Source: Oscillibacter sp. ER4 (lineage in GTDB: Bacteria > Bacillota > Clostridia > Oscillospirales > Oscillospiraceae). From it: a DNA stretch of 64,000 nucleotides. Location of the stretch: the NCBI RefSeq assembly GCF_000765235.1, contig NZ_JPJG01000002.1:41268-105267 (forward strand), given 5' to 3'. Numbering within the stretch: the stretch's first letter is position 1; every line of letters starts with the position of its first letter. Shown here piece after piece: positions 53,057 to 63,910 of the stretch. Under the pieces are notes generated by a model. That model was not told the origin of the DNA. It searched no databases and saw only the letters and a program-made list of their open reading frames with translations. The translations under genes and the position numbers were made by a program.

Positions 53057-56000
53057 ATGAAACCTATGAAAAAACGCCTGTTGTCACTGCTTTTGACGTT
53101 GGTGACGATCTTGAGCTTGCTGCCGACTGCGGCTTTCGCTGCGTCGAACACGGGTTCCGGCCTCAAAATTACCACCAATCAGGCATATTGGAGCACGCGC
53201 CTGCTCGCCAACGGGACCCCGTACAGCTACCGTCCTCCGCTTGTGGACGGTAAGCTCGTGTACTGCATGGATAGCGGCCTCGGCTATCATTACGCAACGC
53301 CTTCGTACCTGAATTCCTTCACCTGGACGTCCGGTACCGGCGCGGACGCAGATGCCGTATTGCAGTCGGCTGTCACGAACAGCGGCCTCAGTGAAATGGA
53401 CGCCGCGACCGTTGAGAATGTCAAGTGGATGATGACCTACCTCAACGACTGCAAGGAATCCAACGTCGGCCAGCTTTTTATGGCGGTACAGACCTACGTT
53501 TGGGAGAATCAAAGCTATAAAGGCGAGCCCGGCGGAGACGGCGATGCGGGCGGCTACGCCAACGCCGACACCTACGAGCTGTATCTGAGTCTTATCGACT
53601 CTCTTCTTGCAAAAAAAGCAGCTGAGGATGCCGAGTTCCATCGTCAGATTGAGGAGTACGCTGCGCAGGGCATTGCCGCAACCATCGTGGAGGATGAGAA
53701 CGTAAGATGAGCGGTGTACGCGATCTCCAGCAACCGCAAAAATCAGTCGTTTTTTAACTACTACGGCCCGCGCAAGCTCGTAACGGGCGAGCCTGCGCCC
53801 GACCAGCCCGAGCAGCCTACGGGTGGCACAGGCAAGATCGTGCTGAAAAAGACTGCCGGTGGAACCACAACCGGTCTCGCTGGAGCACGCTTTAGCATCT
53901 ACTTTAACGGCCAGATCGTCGGCAGCGACATCACCAATGTGCAGGGTGAGATCTATGTTGAGGATGCCGCCACCGGCCTTTGGAGCTTTGTCGAGACCTC
54001 CGCACCGGACGGCTATTGCGTCGATCCTACGCCGAAGAGCGTGTACGTAGATGTAACTGAGGGTGACCGCGAATACACCGTTGCGGCGATCAACTACGAA
54101 AAGCCCGATATGAAGATCACCAAGCGCGACGCCATGAGCGGCAAACCGATTGCCGGCACGGTGTTTTCCATTAAGTCCGTTACCGGCAGCTATTCCACCT
54201 CCGTTACGACTGGGACGGACGGTTCCGCAACGCTCTTGGCCATTCCTGCCGGTGTCTATGTTGTGCGTGAGGAATCCGTTCCCGAGCCGTACATCGTAAC
54301 CAATACCGAGCAGACCGTGGCGCTGCGCCCCGGCAAAACCTCCGAGGTCACTTTCGTTGACTATGAAAAGCCCGGTCTTGAAATTGTCAAGAAGAACATC
54401 GCCAATGGTGAGCCCATCGAGGGCGTGACCTACCGCATCGAGCAGATCGACGGCAGCTTTTCCACCAGCGCCACGACCGATAACCACGGGCGGATTTTTC
54501 TCGACTCTGTTCCTGTTGGCACATTCAAAGTAACGGAGATCAATGTTCCCAACCATGTCATTCTCTGCCCCATCCCGCAGGAAGTGGCATTGAAGCCCGG
54601 CGAAACCTCTACCGTCACCTTCTTTAACGCGCTCAAGCCCAGTCTGGAGATCCGCAAGGTAGACAGCGTTACCGGCGATTCCGTCAAGGGAGCCAAGTTC
54701 CAGATCTGGTATGCCAGCAACCATACCGACACCGGCGAGCTCAATGACCTCGGCACCTACTTTTCTGACGCAAGCGGAAAAATCATTCTCCCTGAGATCA
54801 AGGATGGCTGGTACAAAGTAACTGAATTGGAACCGGCGTCCGGGTATGCCATCAAGGAGGCTGCCACGCAGGAATGCTTCATCTCCGGTGGTGAGAGCAA
54901 AATCCTAACCTTTGAGAACACGCCTCTTTCCGCAATCATCATCCGCAAGGTGGACAGCGAGAGTGGTCAGCCGTTGGAGGGTGCATGGTTCCGCATCCGC
55001 TACCTCGGCGGCACCTCCGGTACAGGCGGCACTGTGGTTGGCGAGTACAAAACATCCAGCAATGGCACCATCGTTGCAACCGGCCTCAAGGCAGGCACTT
55101 ATGTCTGCGAGGAGATCTCCGCGCCGGATGGGTATGTGATCACCGACGCCACGGAAACCGTTTATCTCTCCGGCAAGGATCAGGACGTGATCACCGTAAC
55201 CTTCGGCAATGATAAGATGGGTTCCCTCCTCATCGTCAAAAAGGACGCCGTGACCGGTGCACCCATCTCCGATGTTGAGTTCCTTGTGACTGACTCGGAC
55301 GGAAGTGTGATCGGTACGACGAATGGCCGCTACGTGACCGACAGCGCAGGTACTATCCGTATTGATGGCCTGACACCCGGCATGACGGTCATCGCAAAAG
55401 AAGTGCGTGCCAAGGATGGCTACATCCTCGACGATACCCCGCAGAGTATTAAAATCAAGCGCAATTCCGTGATGACGCTGGAGTTCCGCAACCAGCCCAA
55501 GGGCGGTGTTTTGGTGAAAAAGGTCGATGCTGTGACGAACGCTCCCATCTCTGATGTAGAGTTCCTTGTCACGGATTCCGACGGCAATCTCATCGGCAAC
55601 GCCAACGGCAAGTTCGTGACGGACAGCGCAGGCACGTTCACCATTACGGACATTGCTCCCGGCACAACACTCATTATTAAGGAGACTCGCGCAAAGGACG
55701 GCTATTTGTTGGATGATACGCCTCAGACAGTCAAGGTCAAGTCCAATGAAGTTGTCACGGTGGAGTTCTGCAACGCCCCCAAGGGCAATCTCATCATCGT
55801 AAAGCAGGACTCCGTTACAAAGGAGCCGCTGGAAGGTGTCGAGTTTAAGATCACCTACGCAGATGGCTCGTATGTAGATGCCGAGGGCGGCACGCTGTCC
55901 TCCACCGGCCTGTACCGGACGGATAAGGCGGGTAAAATCACCATTTCCGGTATTTCCGGCACCGTGGTGGTCACAGAGATTGAAACGATCCCCGGTTACA

Positions 56001-57460
56001 CCATTGACGAGAACAGCCGCACGCAGACTGTCGTGGTCAATCCCAACGACACGCAGACGCTTTATTTTTACAACACGCCTGTAGGCGGGTTGCAGATCAT
56101 CAAGAGCGACAAAGACAGTGGCAAGCGTATTTCTGGTGTCAAGTTCGAGATCCGCAAGATGAATGGTGAGATCATCGGCACCTACACAACGGACAGCGAC
56201 GGTGTCATCTATCTCCCCAAAGCCGAAAGCGGCTGGTACACTGTGACGGAGCTGGAAGCTGCGTCCGGCTACCTGCTGGATACCACGCCCCACCGTATTG
56301 AGGTCAAGGACGGTCAGACGGCCACATTGGAGATTACCAATCACAAGTCTTCCAGAATCCTGCTCCACAAGGTGGATAAGGCCACGGGCAAGGGGATTTA
56401 CGGCGCGGTGTTTCTGCTTTACGACAGCAATCACAATCCCATCGGGGAGTATGCGACCGATCAGGATGGCTATATCTACGCCGACGAGGGACTGGCCGAT
56501 GGCCGCTATTATCTGCGTGAGATCAAAGCCGCCCCCGGCTATGTGCTTGATCCTGAACTGAAAACGATCTATGTCCGTTACGGCTCCACCACAGAAATCG
56601 AGTGGAGCAATACTGCGGAGTGCGGCCAGATCCAGATCATCAAGAAATCCGCAGACGATAACGCGACCAATGGCCTGCCTGCCGGTACACTGCTGGAGGG
56701 CGCGGTGTTTGAGATCTACGACAAGGCGGGTAATGTGGTGGACACCATCAAGTCCGACCGCAACGGACGCGCCGTTTCCAAGACGCTGCCGTTGTCCCGC
56801 TATACCGTCCGCGAGATCAAAGCGCCTGCGAATTACTCCATTAACCCCACAGTGATGACCGCCTATCTGGAATTCAACGGACAGATCGTCACCTTTGAAG
56901 TGCAGAATACCAGCGTTTCCACCGGCGTATCCATTAAGAAAACCGGCCCTGTGCAGGCTGTCCCCGGTCAGCCGATCCGCTACGTGTTCTCACAGATCAA
57001 GAACAGCTCCAACGTTGCCCTCGACTCCTTCTATTGGCGCGATCAGCTTCCCGCGCAGGTGACGCTGAGCAAAATCGTTACCGGCAGCTACAATCAGCCG
57101 CTTTCCTACAAGGTGGTCTATAAGACCAACCTCTCCGGGGACTACCGCGCTTTGGCGGACAACCTAAGTACAAGCAAGGTTTACGTATTGGACGCCCGCC
57201 CCGCTGTCCTCGGCCTTGCCGCCAATGAGCGTGTTACCGGAGTCATGTTCGTGTTCGGAAATGTAAAGGCGGGCTTTGCACAGGTAGAAACGCCTTATAT
57301 CTACGCCACTGCCCGCAGCGGTCTTGCCAACAATGCCAGCGTTGTGAATGTGGCGGATGTGGGTGGCCTTTACAATGGGCAGTGGATTCAGGCGGTGTCC
57401 CGCTGGCTCACTACCGTCTACACCAAAACAACGGTGAAGCTGCCCAAGACGGGGTACTAA
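53057..57460 (+). pseudogene. Giant thioester/SpaA-repeat adhesin with in-frame TGA
   Basis: Two frames in register, 53057-53710 and 53714-57460, form one about 1,467-codon surface adhesin split by TGA at 53708. The context V-R-stop-A-V-Y-A-I-S-S suggests a lost Trp codon (TGG). The first part has a signal peptide and a thioester domain (Cys in LVYCMDSGLGYHYATPSY, Gln in FMAVQTYVWENQ). The second has eleven SpaA/Cna_B repeats such as LEIRKVDSVTGDSVKGAKF. It ends in LPKTGY with no membrane helix. Read-through or two separate chains are possible, so decay is not certain. It was probably a mating-pair or host adhesin. Confidence 0.75.
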
Positions 57461-57463
57461 GCC

Positions 57464-59278
57464 TTGCGGCAGAATGACTTTCGCAGCGCTGCCCCTGTGT
57501 GGGCGGCGCTTTCCCCGTTGGTCCTCTGGCTGGCGGCAATCGCCGCCTATGCCTACGAGGACGGTATGAACCTCTTTCAATGGATAGGGCGTTTCAGCCA
57601 AGTGCTGGAGCGCCCCTTTTCCATAGGCTGGACGCCCTACACACTGAAATGTATGCTGGGGAGCCTGTTGTTCTACGGCTGCGGCATTGCACTTTACTAC
57701 TCCAGCCGGGAGAACCGACGACCGGGCGAGGAATACGGCAGCGCTAAATGGGGCAGCCCCAAGGAACTGAACCGGAAGTATATGGATCACCGGCATAAGG
57801 ACGCCAACATCATTCTGACCCAGCGCGTCCGGCTGGGCATGGACGGCTATATCACCCAGCGCAACATGAATGTTCTGGTAGTGGGCGGTTCCGGTTCCGG
57901 CAAGACCCGCTTTTTCTGCAAACCTAATATTTATAGTGCAAATTGCTCCTATCTTATCACAGATCCCAAGGGCGAGCTGCTGCGCGCGGCAGGCACTTTG
58001 TTGGCAGCGCAGGGCTATGAAGTCCGGGTGTTCAACCTAATCGACCCTAGCCAGTCTGACGGATACAACCCCTTTTCGTATATTCACAGTGAAAAGGATG
58101 TGCTGACCCTCATTGATAACCTCATCAAAAATACCACGCCCCGCAACGCTTCCAGCAACGATCCCTTCTGGGAGAAGGCGGAGATCGCGCTGGACTCAGC
58201 CCTTATGCTCTACCTCGTCAGCGAAGCGCCCCCGGAGGAACAGAATTTTGAAATGCTGATCTACATGATGAACTTTGCCGAGGTGCGGGAGGAGGACGAT
58301 CAATACCGCAGCCCGCTGGATATGCTCTTTCGGGCATTGGAAGAAGAACAGCCCAATCATGTGGCGGTGAAGCAATATAAGGCTTTCAAGCAGGCGGCGG
58401 GCAAGACTGCAAAATCCATTTTGGTAAGCGCCGCCGTGCGGCTGGCCACCTTCAATATCCCGCAGTATGCCAGAATGACAATGGTGGATGAGATGGACTT
58501 TGGCAGTTTGGGCGAGAAGAAAAAAGCCATCTTCTGTGTGATCCCTGTTGATGACAGCAGCATGAACTACCTTGTGGGAATGCTCTACACCCAATGCTTT
58601 CAGGCACTTTACCGCAGGGCGGACGAGAAGCACAACGGGCGTCTGCCTGTGCCGGTGCGTGTCATTCAGGACGAATGGGCGAATGTGGCCCAGCCGGAGA
58701 GCTATCCGAAGATTCTGACTACCTGCCGCAGCTACAATATCGGGCTGAACATCATCGTGCAGAACATTCAGCAGATCAAGGCGCTGTACGAAAAGGAATG
58801 GGAGAGCATCATCGGCAACTGCGACACGCTGCTGTTCCTCGGCGGCGGCAACGAGCCGACCTCGTTGGAGTTTATCGTAAAGCTGCTGGGCAAGGAGACC
58901 ATCGCCACACGCACACGAGGGCAGACGAAGGGACGCAGCGGCTCCAGCTCTACCAACTTCCAACAGACGGGACGCGACCTGATGACCATTGACGAGGTAC
59001 GAAAATTGGACACCCATAAAGCGATCTTGTTTATACGAGGGGAAGATCCTGTACTGGACAAAAAGTACAACATCAAGCGCCACCCAAACATTAAGCTGAC
59101 AACAGACGGTAAGGCAAAGCCTTATATCCACAAGCCGCAGGGCGCGCCGGATTATGCGCTGCCTGACCTGCCCTATGCGTTCCGGTCTTTGGACGATTAC
59201 GAATTTATTGATATGGAGGAACCTGAACATGAATTATCTGAGAAAGAAAAAGATTTCAAACCCGACAAGACTGAGTAA
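57464..59278 (+). CDS. VirD4-like conjugal coupling protein (CD1115 family)
   Basis: A 604-residue coupling ATPase that brings the relaxase-DNA complex to the transfer channel. Two membrane helices (WAALSPLVLWLAAIAAYAYE and LGSLLFYGCGIALYY) precede the ATPase with Walker A VGGSGSGKTRFF near 142, ITDPKGELLRAAG, and Walker B VRVIQDEWANVA near 400. TTG at 57464 is the likely start, 4 bp after the adhesin stop; the frame is the same as the adhesin. It is the first gene of the transfer set. Confidence 0.92.
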   Translation: MRQNDFRSAAPVWAALSPLVLWLAAIAAYAYEDGMNLFQWIGRFSQVLERPFSIGWTPYTLKCMLGSLLFYGCGIALYYSSRENRRPGEEYGSAKWGSPKELNRKYMDHRHKDANIILTQRVRLGMDGYITQRNMNVLVVGGSGSGKTRFFCKPNIYSANCSYLITDPKGELLRAAGTLLAAQGYEVRVFNLIDPSQSDGYNPFSYIHSEKDVLTLIDNLIKNTTPRNASSNDPFWEKAEIALDSALMLYLVSEAPPEEQNFEMLIYMMNFAEVREEDDQYRSPLDMLFRALEEEQPNHVAVKQYKAFKQAAGKTAKSILVSAAVRLATFNIPQYARMTMVDEMDFGSLGEKKKAIFCVIPVDDSSMNYLVGMLYTQCFQALYRRADEKHNGRLPVPVRVIQDEWANVAQPESYPKILTTCRSYNIGLNIIVQNIQQIKALYEKEWESIIGNCDTLLFLGGGNEPTSLEFIVKLLGKETIATRTRGQTKGRSGSSSTNFQQTGRDLMTIDEVRKLDTHKAILFIRGEDPVLDKKYNIKRHPNIKLTTDGKAKPYIHKPQGAPDYALPDLPYAFRSLDDYEFIDMEEPEHELSEKEKDFKPDKTE

Positions 59279-59573
59279 GGTGAAAAAATGCTATTGGACG
59301 GCGGCTGGGGCTGCTGCCCTCTGCCTTTGCTGCGTCACGCCCGCGATGGCGGCGGGCAGCGATCCGCTGGATATTGTGAATAACCTTTCCGATTTTATTT
59401 TTAGCATCATCAAGGCGCTGGGCGTGATCATTCTCGGCTGGGGCATCGTGCAGGTGGGTATGTCGATCCAGTCCCACGATGCCAGCCAGAGAACGCAGGG
59501 CTTCCTCTGCCTGTTTGGTGGCTTAATGATCGCCTTTGCAAAGGAAATTCTGACCGCCATCGGCGCGATCTGA
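59229..59573 (+). CDS. Maff2-family small membrane protein
   Basis: A 114-residue protein with a basic start, a signal-like helix (CYWTAAGAAALCLCCVTPAMA) and two membrane helices (IFSIIKALGVIILGWGIVQVG and GFLCLFGGLMIAFAKEIL). It matches the Maff2 family of conjugative elements, thought to be a VirB2/VirB3-like channel part. It overlaps the VirD4 gene by 50 bp; GGAGGAACC is upstream of the ATG. A hairpin terminator follows. Confidence 0.85.
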   Translation: MNYLRKKKISNPTRLSKVKKCYWTAAGAAALCLCCVTPAMAAGSDPLDIVNNLSDFIFSIIKALGVIILGWGIVQVGMSIQSHDASQRTQGFLCLFGGLMIAFAKEILTAIGAI

Positions 59574-59578
59574 TAGAA

Positions 59579-59622
59579 AAACCGCACCCTCTGTCTATGG
59601 AAAACAGAGGGTGCGGTTTCAT
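59579..59622. terminator. Bidirectional hairpin between Maff2 and the toxin gene
   Basis: AAACCGCACCCTCTGT and its complement form a 16-bp stem with a 9-base loop. It separates the plus-strand Maff2 gene from the convergent toxin gene and may limit read-through into the later transfer genes. Confidence 0.75.
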
Positions 59623-59625
59623 TCG

Positions 59626-59943
59626 TTATGGTGTGACTTCTCCCAACAAAATGCGGATATAGTCCTGGCAGGCGTTGATGATACGGCCAACAGAAACGAC
59701 TTCCGTTTCAATGCGGTAGAGGGCGATATAGCTTTCCACCACCAGCATCCGCAGATCGGTTTCATAGCCGGTCTTTGCCCCAATGGAAACGCCCATTTCA
59801 GGAAACTGCTTGAGTTGGGCGCAGCCGTCGAGGATGGCTTTTGTGATCCGGTTTGCAGCGGTGGGGTTATGAAGCTCGCTTTTGATATACCGTTTGATCT
59901 CCTGGATGTCGCGTAGCGCCTCCGGCGTATATCTTAGCTTCAT
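59626..59943 (-). CDS. ParE/RelE-family toxin
   Basis: A 105-residue toxin beginning MKLRYTPEALRDIQEIKRYI. Its fold of helix hairpin plus sheet is visible through FPEMGVSIGAKTGYETDLRM and YIALYRIETEVVSVGRII. ParE toxins poison gyrase, RelE toxins cleave mRNA; this reads closer to ParE. The start overlaps the antitoxin stop by one base (TAATG). Confidence 0.88.
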   Translation of the reverse strand: MKLRYTPEALRDIQEIKRYIKSELHNPTAANRITKAILDGCAQLKQFPEMGVSIGAKTGYETDLRMLVVESYIALYRIETEVVSVGRIINACQDYIRILLGEVTP

Positions 59944-60257
59944 TACGTCACCCCAAGGGTGCGGTAAGCATCTTCCTCGGAGACCCAGCCATCCTTTTCC
60001 GCAGACGCCCAGCCTTTTTCCGCTTCATCCAGCAGGCGGCGCAAGGCTTTTGCCTTCATATATTCCGCGTTCTCAGGCGAAGCCAGAAACGGCAGGCCCT
60101 CCATGTTCAGGGACTGCTGAATGAAGATGTTGACTGCGTCGGTAAAGGAAAGGCCCTGACGGGCATAGATGTCCTCCACGCGCTGCTTCACCTCGGGATT
60201 GATCCGCATTTGAAAGGTTGCGGTCTTGGGTGCAGATGTGACATTGATCGTGTTCAT
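59943..60257 (-). CDS. RelB/DinJ-family antitoxin
   Basis: A 104-residue antitoxin. ATFQMRINPEVKQRVEDIYA is the ribbon-helix-helix, GLSFTDAVNIFIQQSL follows as in RelB/DinJ, and the C-terminal tail is acidic and Trp-bearing. ATG at 60257 is preferred over GTG at 60266 because GAGGTG lies 7 bases before it. The toxin gene follows directly. The pair stands antisense to the transfer operon, likely as an addiction module. Confidence 0.88.
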   Translation of the reverse strand: MNTINVTSAPKTATFQMRINPEVKQRVEDIYARQGLSFTDAVNIFIQQSLNMEGLPFLASPENAEYMKAKALRRLLDEAEKGWASAEKDGWVSEEDAYRTLGVT

Positions 60258-60337
60258 AGCATTCACCTCAACCTTAGTATATACTGAAAAGAAGAAATGT
60301 CAATACAATGTCATTACAATTATGGAGGTGGTGAGAC

Positions 60338-61177
60338 TTGGATAACAACTGGATCGTAGAAAATCTGACCAACGCCTTTGGCGTTTGGAATAGTAAAATG
60401 ACGGAAATGTGGTCGCTGCTGACGGAATCGCCCCAGACCTTCAAGGGCGGCACCATCTGGCAGACCATTGTGACCATCAACGGCGGGATGCAGGCCATCG
60501 GCTACGGGCTGCTGGTGCTGTTCTTTGCCATCGGTATCTTTCGCAGTGCCTCCGGCTTTCGGGACTTTCAAAGGCCGGAGCATTTGCTGCGGCACTTTAT
60601 CTACTTTGTGCTGGCAAAGCTGGGTATCACCTACGGCATGGATTTGCTGGTAGATGTATTTGATGTGTGCAGCGGCATTGTGGCAACGGCGGCGGGCAGC
60701 ATCGGCGGCTTGACTGGCGCATCCGTGGCGTTGCCGCAGGAGATTGCGGACGCCATTGGATATGTGGGCTTTTTGGCGAGCATCCTCCTTTGGCTGGTGA
60801 CGCTACTGGGAAGTCTATTTATTACGGTGCTGGCCTTCATTATGATCCTCACCGTCTATGGGCGCTTTTTTAAGATCTATATGTACGCCGCGCTGTCCCC
60901 GGTGGCACTGGCATCCTTTGCCGGAGAGGGGACTTCCCATTTCGGCAAGGCGTTTCTGCGGAGCTATGTAGGCGTGTGCATGGAAGGGGCGGTAATCGTT
61001 CTGGCCTGCATCATCTTTTCGGCTTTTTCCTCCAGCGGTACGCCGGTGGTGGATAGCAGCGCGTCCGTGGTGACACAGGTGTGGAGCTATTTGGGCGAAG
61101 TCATATTCAACCTGCTGGTACTGGTGAGCTTGGTAAAGTCTGCCGACCATATCGCCAAGGAAATGCTGGGGTTATGA
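60338..61177 (+). CDS. CD0415/CD1112-family transfer channel protein (VirB6/TrbL-like)
   Basis: A 279-residue protein with six to seven membrane helices. It opens with MDNNWIVENLTNAFGVWNSK, has GMQAIGYGLLVLFFAIGIFR near 50 and IYMYAALSPVALASFAGEG near 185, all typical of the family. It should form the inner channel of the mating apparatus. TTG at 60338 follows GGAGGTGGTG. Its 3' end overlaps a small reverse gene by 6 bp. Confidence 0.88.
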   Translation: MDNNWIVENLTNAFGVWNSKMTEMWSLLTESPQTFKGGTIWQTIVTINGGMQAIGYGLLVLFFAIGIFRSASGFRDFQRPEHLLRHFIYFVLAKLGITYGMDLLVDVFDVCSGIVATAAGSIGGLTGASVALPQEIADAIGYVGFLASILLWLVTLLGSLFITVLAFIMILTVYGRFFKIYMYAALSPVALASFAGEGTSHFGKAFLRSYVGVCMEGAVIVLACIIFSAFSSSGTPVVDSSASVVTQVWSYLGEVIFNLLVLVSLVKSADHIAKEMLGL

Positions 61178-61405
61178 GTGATCTCTTGCTTTCCGGGCCT
61201 GCCGTTGGGCGGACTTCCGTTCCCGCTTTTCTTCCATTTCCCGCAGCCATTCGCTGACCGGTGCTTTCCACGGTTCGCTCTTGCTGGGAATGTTCTTAAT
61301 CAGGCTGCGAGGATTCAGACCCAGCCGCTTGGCGCGGGCAATATCTTCATCAGTCAGACGACACTTCTTTTTTGCATCCTGCCATAGCTGTTCACTATAT
61401 GCCAT
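61172..61405 (-). CDS. Small conserved basic protein on the reverse strand
   Basis: A 77-residue protein, MAYSEQLWQDAKKKCRLTDE at the start, with the recognisable block AKRLGLNPRSLIKNIPSKSE and a Lys/Arg-rich tail. I recall similar stand-alone proteins in Firmicutes of unknown role. It lies between the channel gene and PrgI in the opposite direction, so it must have its own promoter. An upstream ATG at 61426 is possible. Confidence 0.6.
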   Translation of the reverse strand: MAYSEQLWQDAKKKCRLTDEDIARAKRLGLNPRSLIKNIPSKSEPWKAPVSEWLREMEEKRERKSAQRQARKARDHS

Positions 61406-61478
61406 AGGGAAGAAGTTTCCTTTCATTTTTTCTTTATCGTACCACATCGTACATAACAAAACAACACGGAGGAATTCA

Positions 61479-61817
61479 ATGGAAATCAAAATCAACAAAG
61501 AAATTCGAGCCTACCGCGAGACGCTCTTTTTCGGACTGTCCATGCGGCAGTTTGTATGTTCCGTTTTGGCGGTGGGCGTTGCTGTGACGCTGTATTTCAG
61601 CTTGAGCCGAGTGCTGGATCGTGAAACGGTGAGCTGGGTGTGCATCGTCGGCGCGGCTCCTGTGGCTGCCGCCGGATTCTTTCAGTATAACGGCCTCACG
61701 CTAGAACGGTTTTTATGGGCGTGGCTGAAATCCGAGGTCATCATGGCGGGCAAGCGCGTTTGGAAGTCAGAAAACTACTATGAAGAAGCGATGAAACGCG
61801 AGGTGAAGAAACATTGA
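61479..61817 (+). CDS. PrgI-family membrane protein (VirB3-like)
   Basis: A 112-residue protein starting MEIKINKEIRAYRETLFFGL, with two hydrophobic helices at about 25-45 and 55-72. It matches the PrgI family, the VirB3 equivalent that pairs with VirB4. CGGAGG is 6 bases from the ATG. It overlaps the virB4 gene by 4 bp. Confidence 0.9.
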   Translation: MEIKINKEIRAYRETLFFGLSMRQFVCSVLAVGVAVTLYFSLSRVLDRETVSWVCIVGAAPVAAAGFFQYNGLTLERFLWAWLKSEVIMAGKRVWKSENYYEEAMKREVKKH

Positions 61818-63910
61818 TCTTTTTCAAGCATCAGCGCAGCGCGGAGCGGGATGCCTTTTCCGTTCCCCGCAGCGTACAAAAATCTATTCCCATTAAGCGT
61901 ATTTACAAAGACGGTATATTTCAAGTGAGCGGCAAGTTTTCCAAGACTTGGCGCTTTTTTGATGTCAATTATGCTGTGGCGTCTCCGGAAAAACAACGGG
62001 AACTCTTTATGACCTACTGCTCCTTTCTCAATTCGCTCCCCATTGGAGCTACAGCGAAGATCACGCTGTTCAACCGACAGCTCAATCAAAAGGACTTTGG
62101 GCGGACGCTGCTCATGCCTATGAAGGGCGATGGGCAGGATCAGTACCGGGGCGAGTACAATGATTTGCTGCTGGATAAGGCGGCGGAGAGCAACAACTTG
62201 ATCCAAGAGAAGTACATCACAATTTCCGTAGAGAAGAAAAATATTGAAGAGGCGCGGACATTCTTCTCTCGAGTCAGTACCGATCTCACCACCGGCCTGT
62301 CCCGCATGGCGTCGAGCGTCCGCGAGATTACGGTCAATGACCGGCTGCGGCTTCTGCACGATTTTTACCGCCCCGGCGAAGAGCGGTTTTTCCGCTTCGA
62401 CTTGGAGGATGCCATGCGAAAGTGTCATGACTTTCGGGACAGTATTGCCCCGGACTGTATCTCCTTTCAGAAAAATCACTATGAGCTGGGCAACCATGTT
62501 GGCCGCACCCTATTTTTGCGGGAATACGCCAGCTTTATTTCTGACAGCATGATCACCGAACTGACGGACTATCCCCGAAACATGATGCTCTCCATCGACA
62601 TTATTCCTGTGGCAATGGATGTAGCAGTGAGCGACATCCGCAAGCGGATCATGTCGGTGGAATCGGATATTACCAGATGGCAGCAGCGGCAAAATCAGAG
62701 TAACAATTTCACCGCCAATATCCCCTATGACTTGGAACAGATGCGGAGCGAAACGAAGGAATTCATGGACGACCTCATGAGCCGCGACCAGCGTATGATG
62801 CTGGCTTTGGTGACGCTGACGCACCTGGCAGATAACCTCGAACAGCTCGATCAGGACACCGAGGCTCTGCAAGCCATCGGGCGGGCGCGGGGCTGTCAGT
62901 TTAACATTCTGCGCTACCAGCAGGAGGACGCGCTGAACACGGTGCTGCCCCTCGGCCTCAAGCGCATTGATGCCACCCGCACCCTGACCACGGAATGTAC
63001 CGCCGTTCTCATGCCGTTCAAATCACAGGAAATTCAAGACGCTGGCGGCATCTACTACGGTGTCAATGCTGTTTCCCACAACCTTATCATCTGCAACCGC
63101 GGAAACCTGCTCAACGGCAACGGCTTTATTACCGGTGTGTCCGGCTCAGGCAAGTCGATGGCGGCCAAGCAGGAGGTCTCCGCGCTGGCGCTCTCCACCG
63201 ACCATGATATTATCATCGTGGACCCGGAGCGTGAATATGGCGAGTTGGTGAGGGCATTGGGCGGCGAGGTCATTACCATCTCCGCCTCTGACCCAAATGG
63301 CTGCCACATCAACGCGCTGGACTTGTCCGAGGGGTATGGCGACGGCAGGGAGCCGTTGGTAATGAAGTCCGAGTTTATCATGTCGCTGTATGAGCAGCTC
63401 ATGGGCTCGGATAAGATCGAGCCGCAGGAGAAGTCCATCATTGACCGCAGCGTAGGCAACATCTACCGGGAATATCTGAAAAACTATCAAGGTGAGCCGC
63501 CCACGCTGAAGGACCTCTATGACGACCTGATGAAGCAGGTCAACCCGGAGGCGCACCGGATCGCGCTGGCGCTGGAGCTGTTCACGGTGGGCAGTCTGAA
63601 TGTTTTTTCCCACCAGACCAATATCAATACAAAAAGCCGTATCCTCTGCTTTGACATTCAGGATTTGGGCGAAAATCTGAAATCAGTGGGTCTGCTGGTG
63701 ATGCTGGACGCTATCTATAACCGCGTCATTCAAAACCGCAAGGCGGGGAAATACACCCATGTCTACATCGACGAGATCTATCTGTTTTTCGCCAACGGGA
63801 GCGGCAGCGGACGCAGCATCAACAATTACAGCGGCGAATTTCTCTACAAGTGCTGGAAGCGCTTCCGCAAATACGGCGCGACCCTTACCGGTATCACACA
63901 GAATGTGGAG
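61814..63910 (+). CDS. VirB4-like conjugal ATPase (CD1110 family), 5' exon
   Basis: The energiser ATPase of the transfer channel. 699 codons are present up to the intron. A mid-protein Walker A GVSGSGKSMAAKQ lies near 442-454, followed by DIIIVDPEREYGELVRALGG, and Walker B HVYIDEIYLFFANG near 649. The conserved GATLTGITQNVE is reached at 63910 and then the frame turns into R-P-D-R-A-L-C-K-A-V and stop. Relatives have about 80-100 more residues, so the 3' exon must lie beyond the intron, outside the window. Confidence 0.9.
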
